From assembly GCF_003353065.1 (NCBI RefSeq), contig NZ_CP027806.1, forward strand, positions 2,500,501-2,564,500: a stretch of DNA of 64,000 nt. The letters are read 5' to 3'. Positions 37,809 through 49,643 of this stretch are shown here, piece after piece (position 1 is the first letter of the stretch; every line of letters begins with the position of its first letter). The position numbers were made by a program, and so were the translations under genes. This stretch comes from Cyclonatronum proteinivorum (lineage in GTDB: Bacteria > Bacteroidota > Rhodothermia > Balneolales > Cyclonatronaceae). The notes below the pieces were generated by a model. That model was not told the DNA's origin, ran no database searches, and saw only the letters and a program-made list of their open reading frames with translations.

Positions 37809-40367
37809 TTATCTCAGCTCGCTTAGTATGCGCTCAAACTCTGTTTCAACATTTTTTTTGTGGTTGTCTTTGAGCGTTTTTTTAGCCGCTGCAACCAGTA
37901 ACGTTAAGGTTACGGATGCTAATCTTTTATATGGAGGCGGAATGATTTCACTGATCTGCGGTATCATAAATGCAGCTGCTTCAAAAAGTATACTTTCATG
38001 GATCGGTTTTTCAAGATAGTCAAGATAATGGGATACCAGTGCCACAACCTTCATAATGGCAATATTGTGGCGATCAGAGTCTTGCTCTGCCTGAATATAA
38101 ACCTCTGTAAGTTCATAAAATGCAAGCTGATAGGGAACACCAACCCGAATCATTTTCCGGGTCAGTGCTGCCAGGTCTTTGTAGTCTCTTTTTGTGCTTA
38201 AGAGCTCATTTCTGAAATTTTTAAGGGCAAGTTTTTTTTCCTGGGTTTCAACGTAATCCGGCACAGCCAAAGCCTTTTGCTGTACCAAATACCCCACAAG
38301 CATGCCTGTGAGCTCGGTATCGCTCATGGGGATTTCATAGGGCTTCTGATCTAAGATGGCGGCTAAGGCATCGTTGATTTCCGGCTTGCGGTTGGTTTCA
38401 AGGATTTGCCGGTCGCGCATTTTGAGCAACTCAGGGTTGATTTCGAGCAGGTATTCGTCAGCAAACTGCTTGTTCTCTTCGGCGCTTTTTATAGCTTGGC
38501 TGAGCGTTTGGAAGGCCGCATAAAAAATCGGGTCTTCTTTGGGGGCGCCAAGGTTGGCCGTCGAGGTTAAATCTGTGACATCATCTGCGATGTGGTAGGA
38601 AGAAGACAGGTAGAAGTACAGGTCCATATCGCTGAGGGCAAACCTGCTGTCGAGATTATTGTCTATGAAATCGTAGGTTCGCCAGGGCTGCTGATGGCTG
38701 TAGGCGGTTAGGTAGGCAAGGGTGAGGCGTTCCTGAAAGCTCAGGGAGAGTGAGGGCGTGAGCGCTTCAAAGCCCAGTATGAGCAAAAATTTATCAAGCT
38801 GATCAAAAACGGGCAGCTCATACTTGTCGAGCGTGTCCTTGCCGTAAGCCTGCACATTATCGGGCCGGCTTTCAATATTTTTCTGCAGCAGGTAGGCCTG
38901 CCGGTTTTGGTATCGTTTGAAAGCGGCAGCCGAAATTACAGCCTCCTCTTTAAATTGGGCGCATAAATGGCCGATTCCAAACAAATCATTGCTATCGATG
39001 AGGATGGCCTTAACCGCCTGCTTGTAGGCTTGAGGTTTCCTGCCCTGCGCGAACAGCGCTTTTGACCAATATACCCGGGCTTTCACATAGGTATCCTTGC
39101 TGTCGGCTACCGCTTTATTACAGGCCTCAATGGCTTTGGGATAGGTTCCAATATTGTAATACAATATTGCTTTGTTTATAGACGCATCCGGATATTTCCC
39201 TTCCGGGCTGTCCCCCTCCGCTTTCTCATACGCCCCAATCGCTTCTGCGTAACGGCCTAATTTTTGTAATGCATTTCCGCGATTGTTTGACGCAAGCGGA
39301 AATTTCCCTTCCGGGCTGTCCCCCTCCGCTTTCTCATACGCCCCAATCGCTGCCTCGTAATGGCCTAATTTTTCTAATACATATCCGCGATTGTAAGACG
39401 CAACCGGAAATTTCCCATCCGGGCTATCCCCCTCCGCTTTCTCAAAGGCCCCAATCGCTGATTCGTAATGGCCTATTTTTTCTAATACATATCCGCGATT
39501 CTTTGACGCATCCGGAAATTTCCCTTCAGGGCTGTCCCCCTCCGCTTTCTCATACGCCCCAATCGCTGCTTCGTAACGGCCTAATTCTCGTAATGCAATT
39601 CCGCGATTGTAAGACGCATCCGGATATTTCCCTCCCGGGCTGTCCCCCTCCGCTTTCTCAAAGGCCCCAATCGCTTCTGCGTAACGGCCTAATTCTCGTA
39701 ATGCATTTCCGCGATTGTAAGACGCAACCGGAAATTTCCCTTCCGGGCTATCCCCCTCCGCTTTCTCATACGCCCCAATCGCTGCTGCGTAACGGCCTAA
39801 TTTTCCTAATGCATTTCCGCGATTGTTCGACGCAACCGGAAATTTCCCTTCAGGGCTGTCCCCCTCCGCTTTCTCATACGCCCCAATCGCTTCTGCGTAA
39901 CGGCCTAATTCTCGTAATGCAATTCCGCGATTGTAAGACGCATCCGGATATTTCCCCTCCGGACTATCCCCCTCCGCTTTCTCATACGCCCCAATCTCTG
40001 CTTCGTAATGGCCTAATTCTTGTAATGCAAGTCCGCGATTGTTGGACGCACCCGGATATTTCCCTTCCGGGCTGCAAGCCTCTGCAAACTCCCATGTAAG
40101 TACTGCGATAAGCTTATACCCTTTTTTATATGAATCATATGCTGCATTAAACCACGCTTGCGGTTCCCGTTCAAGAGTACCAGCTATGCGATCACGCATA
40201 TCCCTAACATACCATTCTAAAAACCGCTCATATTCCGGGATTTCAATCCCCTTGTAATCCCGCTTCAAGGCATAAATATCATTTACCGCATCATTATATT
40301 TATGCTGTTTAATAAGCGCGTTAATCTGCGCCATTCTCGCTTTGAGTTCATCTGATAGGTGCATCAT
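37809..40367 (-). CDS. Protein with nine 36-residue TPR-like repeats, defence locus
   Basis: This 852-aa protein has two parts. Residues about 100-430 hold nine near-identical 36-residue repeats of the pattern SPEGK.P.AS.NRG.AL.ELGRY.AAIGAYEKAEGD, a TPR-type helix-turn-helix repeat suited to protein binding. The DNA repeats (108 bp, 39.19-40.07 kb) are so alike that copy number could change by recombination. The C-terminal 420 residues are helical and unrecognised, with AT-rich DNA at the 3' end. It lies between the methyltransferase and PLD-like genes on the same strand (38- and 81-bp gaps). A scaffold or sensor role in the defence complex is an inference. The double ATG leaves the start ambiguous by one codon. 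Confidence 0.75.
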   Translation of the reverse strand: MMHLSDELKARMAQINALIKQHKYNDAVNDIYALKRDYKGIEIPEYERFLEWYVRDMRDRIAGTLEREPQAWFNAAYDSYKKGYKLIAVLTWEFAEACSPEGKYPGASNNRGLALQELGHYEAEIGAYEKAEGDSPEGKYPDASYNRGIALRELGRYAEAIGAYEKAEGDSPEGKFPVASNNRGNALGKLGRYAAAIGAYEKAEGDSPEGKFPVASYNRGNALRELGRYAEAIGAFEKAEGDSPGGKYPDASYNRGIALRELGRYEAAIGAYEKAEGDSPEGKFPDASKNRGYVLEKIGHYESAIGAFEKAEGDSPDGKFPVASYNRGYVLEKLGHYEAAIGAYEKAEGDSPEGKFPLASNNRGNALQKLGRYAEAIGAYEKAEGDSPEGKYPDASINKAILYYNIGTYPKAIEACNKAVADSKDTYVKARVYWSKALFAQGRKPQAYKQAVKAILIDSNDLFGIGHLCAQFKEEAVISAAAFKRYQNRQAYLLQKNIESRPDNVQAYGKDTLDKYELPVFDQLDKFLLILGFEALTPSLSLSFQERLTLAYLTAYSHQQPWRTYDFIDNNLDSRFALSDMDLYFYLSSSYHIADDVTDLTSTANLGAPKEDPIFYAAFQTLSQAIKSAEENKQFADEYLLEINPELLKMRDRQILETNRKPEINDALAAILDQKPYEIPMSDTELTGMLVGYLVQQKALAVPDYVETQEKKLALKNFRNELLSTKRDYKDLAALTRKMIRVGVPYQLAFYELTEVYIQAEQDSDRHNIAIMKVVALVSHYLDYLEKPIHESILFEAAAFMIPQISEIIPPPYKRLASVTLTLLVAAAKKTLKDNHKKNVETEFERILSELR
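39190..40075. repeat. 108-bp in-frame tandem repeats in the TPR gene
   Basis: The segment CCCTTCCGGGCTGTCCCCCT recurs every 108 bp (39198, 39306, 39522 and so on, with small variants). Near-identity between copies suggests recent duplication or gene conversion. Frame is preserved. Confidence 0.8.
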
Positions 40368-40405
40368 TAAATCTCCTTTCTGTTCTTTGTCACACGGCTA
40401 AACCC

Positions 40406-43400
40406 CTAAAACAAATCGCCCTGATTTGTCGCGCTTGGGGGGAGGTTTTTGCGCGATACGCGTTTTATACTGAAACCCTGTTCCGGAGCTTCATCCTTGT
40501 CTTGCCCGTAGGCCGCACCGGGTGCATTAACCTGATTGGGCTCACTTACACCCTCAGCCTCAGCCTTAGCCTTAGCCTTAGCCTTAGCCTTAGCCTTAGC
40601 CTTAGCCTTAGCCTTAGCCTTAACCTTAGCCTTAGCCTTGGGTTTCTTCTTCTTTTTCGTCAAATCTACCTGATACTTTTCCCAGACTTCCTGCATTTTG
40701 GCGAGGTGTGCTTCCATGTCCCAGGCGGGGCGCAGGCGGTCGTAGGCCTCGAGGATGAGGCGGCGGGTGCGGTACTCGCCGTGTTTGCGGAGCTCCTTGT
40801 CTTTGAGCACGCGGAAGGTCACGCCGGGGAAATCGGAACCGTGCACGTCCTGCGGATCGAGGATGTAGCGCAGCTCGTCGCGCTCCAGACCGTACAGAAG
40901 CGCAAAGTGCGCGTCTAACTCCGCGCGCAATCGCGCACGGCGTTCCTCATCCCATTTGAAGGGCGGCAGCGGACACCCCTCCCGCATATCACCATTTGCT
41001 TTGTGATATTCCGGCTCCGGAACCCACACGATTTCGGGGTAGGCCGTGTACCAGTCGGGAATCTCCCACGGGTGACCGCCGGTCTCGCGAGCGTTGTCCT
41101 CCCACTGCTGACGAATCGCCTCACGCAGCCCCTCATCCGCCTCCCGCCAGAGATCATCGGCGAAAGCTTTGATGTCCCAGGAGGTGTAAATCAGCTCGTG
41201 TATTTTTGCAATAATCGATATTGAGTTATCTAGAATATCTATCGAAATAACTGGGAATTGTTTGACATAAAAATAGGTCATCGATGTTCCACCAATTTTC
41301 TGACGCACAAAATAGTCGAAAATCAAACTATTTAATTGGCTTTGCAAATAAGCCAATTTTTTAATTCCATTATTCAAAAAAAATAATGGTGCCTTATGAT
41401 TAACACCTGATTTAGGCAATGTTGAACAAACAAAAGATCTTTCATTTGTATTATTAGTTACATCCCTAAATCCCACAAACCAATTATTACGATCTAAGTA
41501 ACCTACATTATCAGAAGAAATCCAGTACCAGGGAATAATAGTTACTTCACATTCATCCTTTATAGAACTTGTTAATCTTCGGGTTTTATTTCGGTCTTTA
41601 GCATATAAATAATCATTACACCAATGATCATCATGCCAAAAGAATTTTCCCTCATACAGCGGCAGCCAAACCTCCTCCCCCTTCACAAAACGGTTCCCCA
41701 TCAGTGTAAAACCCGCGCTGCGCATTTGGGCTTCGGTGCGAAACAGGCCGGAGTCGTTGCTCATGTGAAACATCGTTGAGAAACTGATACCCCAGGGATT
41801 CTGCCCCTTTTCCTCATTCACCAGTACCGGTACCCGACTGTAGATTTTCGCGGTCAGCTCGGCATCCTGACGGGTGCGGAAAATCGGGGTTGTTTTGGTG
41901 TTGGGGTTGATGTTCAGAAAATCTTCACGGCTCAAACCAAAAACCCGACGCGCATCCTGCAGATCAAGCACATCGTGCAGGAAAAACCCGAACTGCATCC
42001 GCCGTTCCGCCACTGCAGTACCAATGGTAAGGAGGGAAAATTTGTACCGGCTATCAACCGCTTCAAAAATTTTCTTCCGGTTTTCAAAATCAAACAGCGA
42101 CTCAAGGCGACCGCTTTCCACCAGGTCAGCGAAGAAAAACTTGTTGGTGTCGTCGGTTGCAATGCCGGTCGGCACCACAAATCCGCCGCGGCCTTCCGCG
42201 CTGAGGGCATCCTTCACAAGTTCCGAAAAAATACTGTAGGTGTTGATGTCGCCTCTTCCCGTGAGCGGGTAGCGTCCGCTGTCACGAATGAAGCGCGAGG
42301 CCGATTCACCCTCATGCAGCGCTGCCCGGTAGGCTTCCCACAAGGCAGGCTTGGTCTGCGGCAGGCGCGCAATCAGCTTCTTCCGGGCCGCAGCATTCGG
42401 GGCGTTGGCAATTTCATCATCAAGCGGTCCAAAAAATTCCTTTTCCTGCAGCTTGATGCGCTCCCAGGGCGGATTGGTCAGAATCACATCAAAGCCACCG
42501 CGCTGCGCGATGTCCGGAAATTCGAGCGGCCAGTGGAAGAAGTGCTGTTCCCCGGCAAGGCCCTCGGCACGGGCTGTTTTCAGGTTTTGTGCCCGCCGCG
42601 GCTCGCTCAGGTGCAGCGCAAGATCGGCGCTCGTTACGCAGTCCTCCGGCTTGCTGCCCTTGGGGTAGGACTGATAAAAAGCATAGGTGAACAGATCGCA
42701 GGCCTGCCGCTTGTGCCGGAGACCGGGGTCGAGCTGCAGCTTTTCGAGGGTGCGCTGCTTGGCGAAATAATCCTCCACTCGCTCCACCGCAGCCGCGTTC
42801 AGGGCTTCATAACGGTCGGCCAGCTCCTGCTGACCCTGCCCCCAGCTCCCCTGCTGCTGAAACACATCGAGCTGTTTTGCTTTCAAAAAGTCGCGGTTGA
42901 TCTTCTTCGCCGCATTCACCACAGTCTTGTCGTCGCCGCTTGCTGCCTTAAAAGCCTCGTTGGGGATGAGTCCGGCAAGCCGGTCGAGGCGGTCAACGCC
43001 AATCAGGGAATCGCCCTGCTTGATTTTATGCTCCAGGAAAGTGAGCGGTTTGCCGCTGTTGTGCCCGACCAGCCAAAGGCTGATGCGGCAGAGCTCCACG
43101 GCAGCGGGGTTTTTATCCACCCCGTACAAACAGTGCTGAATCACATCACGCAGGGCCTGCTGCACCCAGTGCTCACCCGGATTTTCCTCACCAGCCCGTA
43201 CCTTCGCCAGTTCAAAAGCCAGCACCCGTGCAGCGGCAATCAGGAAGTGACCGGAGCCGGATGAGGTATCGGCGACCTTGATGCTAAGCAGGGCCTGCGC
43301 CTGCACCGCAGCCCCTTTCGCCCCGTGCAGCCGTTCCCGAATCACCGGCATCAGGGTCGTTTTGATGAGCTGTGCCACGAGATCGTGCCGGGTGTAGTAA

Positions 43401-44794
43401 GAGCCGGTGAGCTTTTGTTCCGAGCCTTCCGTGAAAGCAAAAACGGGCGTAGCCGTGTTGGTTTTAAAATAAGGATGCAGCTCAAGCAGGGCTTCATACA
43501 CCGAGCCGAACTCTTCCACATCCAGATCGCGGTAGTTCACCCGCACGAGGGCACCGGCCTCATTCCGGAAGGAGGTGAGCTTGCCGAGAATCTGAAGGGT
43601 GTGTTTATTGGAAAGCCGGAGGCGGTACAGGTTTACCTCGTCTTCAAGGCCCTGTTCTGCAAACAGGCTGCCGCCCAGCGGCTGAATGCCAATCTGTTCG
43701 CCTGCGCGCGTAGGCTCAAACAAACGGAATGACGTAAGCAGACTCTGCCAGAGGTCGGTTTTCAGCGGATCGATCCAGGCAGCAGAAACGGCAAGGCCGC
43801 GCAGCCGCTCCAGGCTGTAGAAATCGCGGTAGATCTGCTTGTACTGCAGCCCGGCTTCGTAGCCTTCCTCCCCGGCTTTTTTCTGCGGAAATACAAGGTC
43901 GCGTTCCTCAATGGTAGCCAGAAAAATGATGCGGTATATGGTGCGCAGCAGCAGCCGGTAAAAACGGACGGGGTCGGCCTGCTCCTCGCGTATCGCCTGC
44001 GCGAAAGCCGTGTTGGCAGGGTGCGCAATCAGCCCGTTGGCCAGCACCTCCATCGCTTCCTTCACGGCAATGCGCAGCTTCGCACGGATGCGGCTGCCGG
44101 CATCAAGGGAATCCTGATGATAGCCCTCAAACAGGCAGGTTTCGGCCTTCTCCCGGCTTTGCGGCATGCGGGAAGCGTGCAGCACCCGGAACAGCAGGGC
44201 GAATTCGTGATACAGTTCTTCCTCCATCATTTTTTCGAGGTCGAACTCCAGATAAGCAAGGCGCGCAAGCCGGGCCGAATTGCGCAGCAGGCGCAGGCTG
44301 CGCCCGTTGCTCACCAGTCCGTACAGATGATCGCTATTGTTGAGGTACTCCTGCAGGAGGGCGTGCGGCGACATGCTCAGGCGACCGCCTGCGGGTTTAC
44401 GGTCCAGCTCATCCTTAAAACTCATAATGAGCACCGGAAAGCGGTCGAGCCGGTTCTCCCGGTGCGAAACCGCATACGTTTTGCCGGCAACGCTCTCCGC
44501 GGTACTGCTCTCTGCCTGATAGCCGAGGTTGAGCAAAAAAGGCAGCATCCAGGTTGTGCGCGTTTGGGCAGTGCCGTACTCGCTTTCTGACAGCTTCTCC
44601 ATTTTGGCGCTAAAAATCTGCCACTGCAGCCGGGCATCCTGCCAGGCCTGCCCAATCTGATCGCGCAGCGAATCATTTTTCCCAAACCCGAAATCAGCCG
44701 CCTGCTGCCCCGTAAGCTGCTGTTCCTGCCGGATTTTATCCAGCATCTCCAGCGAAATAATGTTGCCCTGTATGGTGATAGAAGTAAAAGTCAT
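40406..44794 (-). CDS. Eco57I/DrmMI-type adenine DNA methyltransferase
   Basis: This 1462-aa protein is a large N6-adenine methyltransferase like those of type IIG and DISARM class 1 systems. Motif I is VADTSSGSGHFLIAAARVL (about 500-520) and the catalytic motif IV is NPPW (about 772). The N-terminal ~300 residues (FPVLIMSFKDELDRKPAGG; LSPHALLQEYLNNSDHLYGLVSNG-like) match Eco57I-type N-domains. A target-recognition-like region (about 1050-1205: LAYLQSQLNSLIFDYFVRQKIGG, FYVKQFPV) is AT-rich against its flanks. A Lys-Ala repeat tail precedes a C-terminal QGDLF. I used the ATG at 44794; the frame is open to 44860. Methylation presumably marks self DNA. It heads the methyltransferase-TPR-PLD run. 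Confidence 0.85.
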   Translation of the reverse strand: MTFTSITIQGNIISLEMLDKIRQEQQLTGQQAADFGFGKNDSLRDQIGQAWQDARLQWQIFSAKMEKLSESEYGTAQTRTTWMLPFLLNLGYQAESSTAESVAGKTYAVSHRENRLDRFPVLIMSFKDELDRKPAGGRLSMSPHALLQEYLNNSDHLYGLVSNGRSLRLLRNSARLARLAYLEFDLEKMMEEELYHEFALLFRVLHASRMPQSREKAETCLFEGYHQDSLDAGSRIRAKLRIAVKEAMEVLANGLIAHPANTAFAQAIREEQADPVRFYRLLLRTIYRIIFLATIEERDLVFPQKKAGEEGYEAGLQYKQIYRDFYSLERLRGLAVSAAWIDPLKTDLWQSLLTSFRLFEPTRAGEQIGIQPLGGSLFAEQGLEDEVNLYRLRLSNKHTLQILGKLTSFRNEAGALVRVNYRDLDVEEFGSVYEALLELHPYFKTNTATPVFAFTEGSEQKLTGSYYTRHDLVAQLIKTTLMPVIRERLHGAKGAAVQAQALLSIKVADTSSGSGHFLIAAARVLAFELAKVRAGEENPGEHWVQQALRDVIQHCLYGVDKNPAAVELCRISLWLVGHNSGKPLTFLEHKIKQGDSLIGVDRLDRLAGLIPNEAFKAASGDDKTVVNAAKKINRDFLKAKQLDVFQQQGSWGQGQQELADRYEALNAAAVERVEDYFAKQRTLEKLQLDPGLRHKRQACDLFTYAFYQSYPKGSKPEDCVTSADLALHLSEPRRAQNLKTARAEGLAGEQHFFHWPLEFPDIAQRGGFDVILTNPPWERIKLQEKEFFGPLDDEIANAPNAAARKKLIARLPQTKPALWEAYRAALHEGESASRFIRDSGRYPLTGRGDINTYSIFSELVKDALSAEGRGGFVVPTGIATDDTNKFFFADLVESGRLESLFDFENRKKIFEAVDSRYKFSLLTIGTAVAERRMQFGFFLHDVLDLQDARRVFGLSREDFLNINPNTKTTPIFRTRQDAELTAKIYSRVPVLVNEEKGQNPWGISFSTMFHMSNDSGLFRTEAQMRSAGFTLMGNRFVKGEEVWLPLYEGKFFWHDDHWCNDYLYAKDRNKTRRLTSSIKDECEVTIIPWYWISSDNVGYLDRNNWFVGFRDVTNNTNERSFVCSTLPKSGVNHKAPLFFLNNGIKKLAYLQSQLNSLIFDYFVRQKIGGTSMTYFYVKQFPVISIDILDNSISIIAKIHELIYTSWDIKAFADDLWREADEGLREAIRQQWEDNARETGGHPWEIPDWYTAYPEIVWVPEPEYHKANGDMREGCPLPPFKWDEERRARLRAELDAHFALLYGLERDELRYILDPQDVHGSDFPGVTFRVLKDKELRKHGEYRTRRLILEAYDRLRPAWDMEAHLAKMQEVWEKYQVDLTKKKKKPKAKAKVKAKAKAKAKAKAKAKAKAKAEAEGVSEPNQVNAPGAAYGQDKDEAPEQGFSIKRVSRKNLPPSATNQGDLF
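40563..40645. repeat. GCCTTA hexanucleotide microsatellite inside the methyltransferase gene
   Basis: About ten perfect GCCTTA units (40563-40622), then a variant unit and two more, encode alternating Lys-Ala on the minus strand. A change in unit number would alter the tail length but not the reading frame. Confidence 0.9.
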
Positions 44795-44882
44795 GTCAGA
44801 GACCCTGATAAATAATGCAGTATAATAAAAGCCTGCAAAAAAAGGGTCATTGAACCCCAAACTTCCTCATTAATCCGGCATT

Positions 44883-44975
44883 CTTTTTTGTGAGGAAAAA
44901 TTCCGAGAGCATCACTGTCAGCAGTGCTGATTCCCGGCATCCCAAATCGGTCTCAAAGCACCTTGCTTTTTTTTG
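44883..44975 (-). repeat. 85-95 bp intergenic hairpin element, copy G (second subtype)
   Basis: On the minus strand: AAAAAAAAGCAAGGTGC, GAGACCGATTTGGGATGCC, then CACTG-CTGA-CAGTG as a perfect 5-bp stem, then GATGCTCTCGGAATTTTTCC. Compared with copy E, the middle pair changes from T-G to C-G, keeping the stem. It lies 90 bp upstream of the methyltransferase start. Confidence 0.7.
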
Positions 44976-45010
44976 ATCAGTATGTCAGTTAAGGCAGTAT
45001 GTCAGGGATT

Positions 45011-45289
45011 CAATTTTGAGCCATGACATTGTTTTTGCTTGGGATACAAACTCCCCTCTTGAGAGAGGTGCCCCCCATTTTCAGTGTGTCACAGCACAGT
45101 ATGTCAGTGTGTCAATTTTGAGCCATAATATTGTTTTTGCTTGGGATACAAACTCCCCTCTTGAGAGGGGTGGCCCCCATTTTCAGTGTGTCACAGCACA
45201 GTATGTCAGTGTGTCAATTTTGAGCCATAATATTGTTTTTGCTTGGGATACAAACTCCCCTCTTGAGAGGGGTGGCCCCGGTAGAAGCG
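45011..45289. repeat. Three tandem 102-bp repeats carrying CCCCTCT...AGAGGGG arms
   Basis: CAATTTTGAGCCAT starts at 45011, 45113 and 45215, a period of 102 bp. Each unit continues through GCTTGGGATACAAACTCCCC, a TTGAGAGGGG arm, and a GTGTGTC/GTATGTC-rich leader. Single relatives of the leader lie at about 34045 and 55890, each just before a CTCCCCTC arm. The rest of the 44795-46796 block shows no clear gene. Confidence 0.8.
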
Positions 45290-45589
45290 TGTGAAGGGCC
45301 ATTTAGCTCGAACAGCCTCCAACTCCATTCAACGCCCCGATGTTGAGGGGCCGGGGTGTGGAGAAGCCGGTCGCAGGCAAGAAACCAAATTACAGGCTCT
45401 TGGGCAATTTGTGGGACAGCCTACGGGCAGCGAACCTATTATCAACCGCGATCGCCCGCATCGCATAGACGGGTCGAATCGAGACGCGATGAATAGCGTC
45501 TCTGCAATGCCGGGTGTCAGATCAAGTTTTTAACCCCGCGAGAGGGTTCGAAAAAGATACATCCACAGTAATATGGCGCCTACAAAAAA

Positions 45590-45700
45590 TGGTGTGAGGC
45601 GGGGGAATCGAACCCCCGGCGCCCTATTGGGTGCAAAAATGCTTCGGAACAGCTACCCCATCTCCCGCCTGGATTGGAAAAACCACCATGGTTGCCTCAC
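45590..45700 (-). tRNA. tRNA-like sequence or tRNA 3'-end remnant
   Basis: On the minus strand the last part reads as a perfect T-arm (GGGGG-TTCGATT-CCCCC), then GCCTCAC, A and an encoded CCA. A matching GTGAGGC lies 111 nt upstream, so a 7-bp acceptor stem can form. A variable-arm-like hairpin (GCACCC-AATA-GGGCGC) precedes the T-arm. There is no convincing D-arm, and the anticodon region is doubtful (a 3-bp stem around a loop containing TCC). It is too long for a normal tRNA and lacks a tmRNA start or tag. A 3' fragment left by a site-specific integrant is plausible. Confidence 0.3.
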
Positions 45701-46116
45701 AAGAACACCATTCCGCACCAAACACCTTTAAGTATGCTTGTAATTGTCATAATTAGCTCCTGGATTAGCGTGAAAGTTAAGTTTAACGTTTCAGCGACCA
45801 TGATAGCTGACTTTTTCAATCCAAGCGAGATGTCAAGGCTGATCTCCACATTTGCATTGATCACCAATTTCAAAAAAACAAAAAGCTTCCGATAATGCCG
45901 AAAGCAAGACGTCTGAAGATACGAAAAAATGGGGCCTCCTAAAATTACCCGAATATTATCGGGATGATGCGCACGTCAGAGACCTACTTCGGTGCATTTT
46001 CAGACAGCCGTTTGCACAGGGCGTACCTACGGCACGCGATATTTTTGGATAATGACGATTTTCTACCCACATGCTGCCCCTACAGGGCAGTCGGGTTTTC
46101 CGCATTGGTCATCCGC

Positions 46117-46144
46117 GTAGAGACGCAAAATCTCGCGTCTCTAC
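46117..46144. repeat. GTAGAGACGC palindrome, copy 3
   Basis: GTAGAGACGC and GCGTCTCTAC with an irregular centre (AAAATCTC). It is part of the same dispersed palindrome family as 36232-36259. Confidence 0.7.
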
Positions 46145-46360
46145 AGTGCCGGGTGCCAGAACCAATTTGAGACCCACCACGGGATGCATTCCGCACAAAT
46201 CCCGCAAAATCCCTAAAATCCGCGTTCTATCATCGCGTACCCTGACGTTGCCCTGTGTGGCGTCAGGAGCCGAGCTCCCGCATCCGGGCTATCACATCCC
46301 GCCACAGACAAATAAGATAAGACACCCTACATACGCAGTAACAACAATTAACCACGAAAC

Positions 46361-46613
46361 CGTCATCCCGGAAACGCTCAAACCAAAGCAAATAATCACC
46401 TCAAAACACACTGGCGTTATCCGGGATCTACCAACTTCGGCCTGCGACCTTCCCTGTAGCCCACCACCAAAACGCTGCACGAGACTTTGCAGAACCGACA
46501 TCGCAGCCGGAAATTCATATTGCGGCATTTCCCGCTTGGCAGATCCCGGATAATGCTGCTTTACGTTTCGTGCAGGTTACCAATCCCCACGCCGCAGCAT
46601 TTCCGGGATGACG
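46361..46613. mobile_element. MITE-like 253-bp element with nested inverted repeats (single copy 2)
   Basis: Outer arms CGTCATCCCGGAAA and TTTCCGGGATGACG; inner arms GTTATCCGGGATCTACCA (46416-46433) and TTGGCAGATCCCGGATAA (46536-46553). The length is within 1-3 bp of the other copies although the core sequence differs. It lies about 180 bp beyond the SNF2 stop codon. Confidence 0.75.
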
Positions 46614-46653
46614 GTCTCAGGACAAGGGAAAATAATAAGCCTCGAAGCCTAAC

Positions 46654-46690
46654 AAACCCTTCAAGAGTTCAAAACCCTTGAAGGGTTTTC
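46654..46690 (-). terminator. Hairpin/terminator candidate after the SNF2 gene
   Basis: AAACCCTTCAAG and CTTGAAGGGTTT form a perfect 12-bp stem with an 11-nt loop. It lies 106 bp past the SNF2 stop on the side where transcription would end. Confidence 0.6.
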
Positions 46691-46796
46691 GCGCTGATTC
46701 CGGGTAATGGTTCTTATCACCAAAGCGAATAGGCTTCGTGCTGTTTGTGCAATACCCGCTTTATTTCCAGCAGTAAACAACTCTTATCCCGCTTGT

Positions 46797-49639
<2,843 letters not shown>

Positions 49640-49643
<4 letters not shown>

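Noticed and set aside
39269-40099. 276-codon plus-strand frame opposite the TPR gene
   Set aside because: It is the mirror of the 108-bp repeats; the minus-strand frame is longer, recognisable and in operon context.
45697-45895. Small AT-rich frames on both strands next to the tRNA-like end
   Set aside because: A minus-strand frame has a good AGGAG before an internal ATG but encodes only 17 residues from it; neither frame resembles a known family.
45590-45950. tmRNA (ssrA) ending at the CCA
   Set aside because: The upstream sequence lacks the conserved GGGG 5' start, the tag-peptide frame ending in ALAA-like codons, and a pairing 5' end at tmRNA distance.
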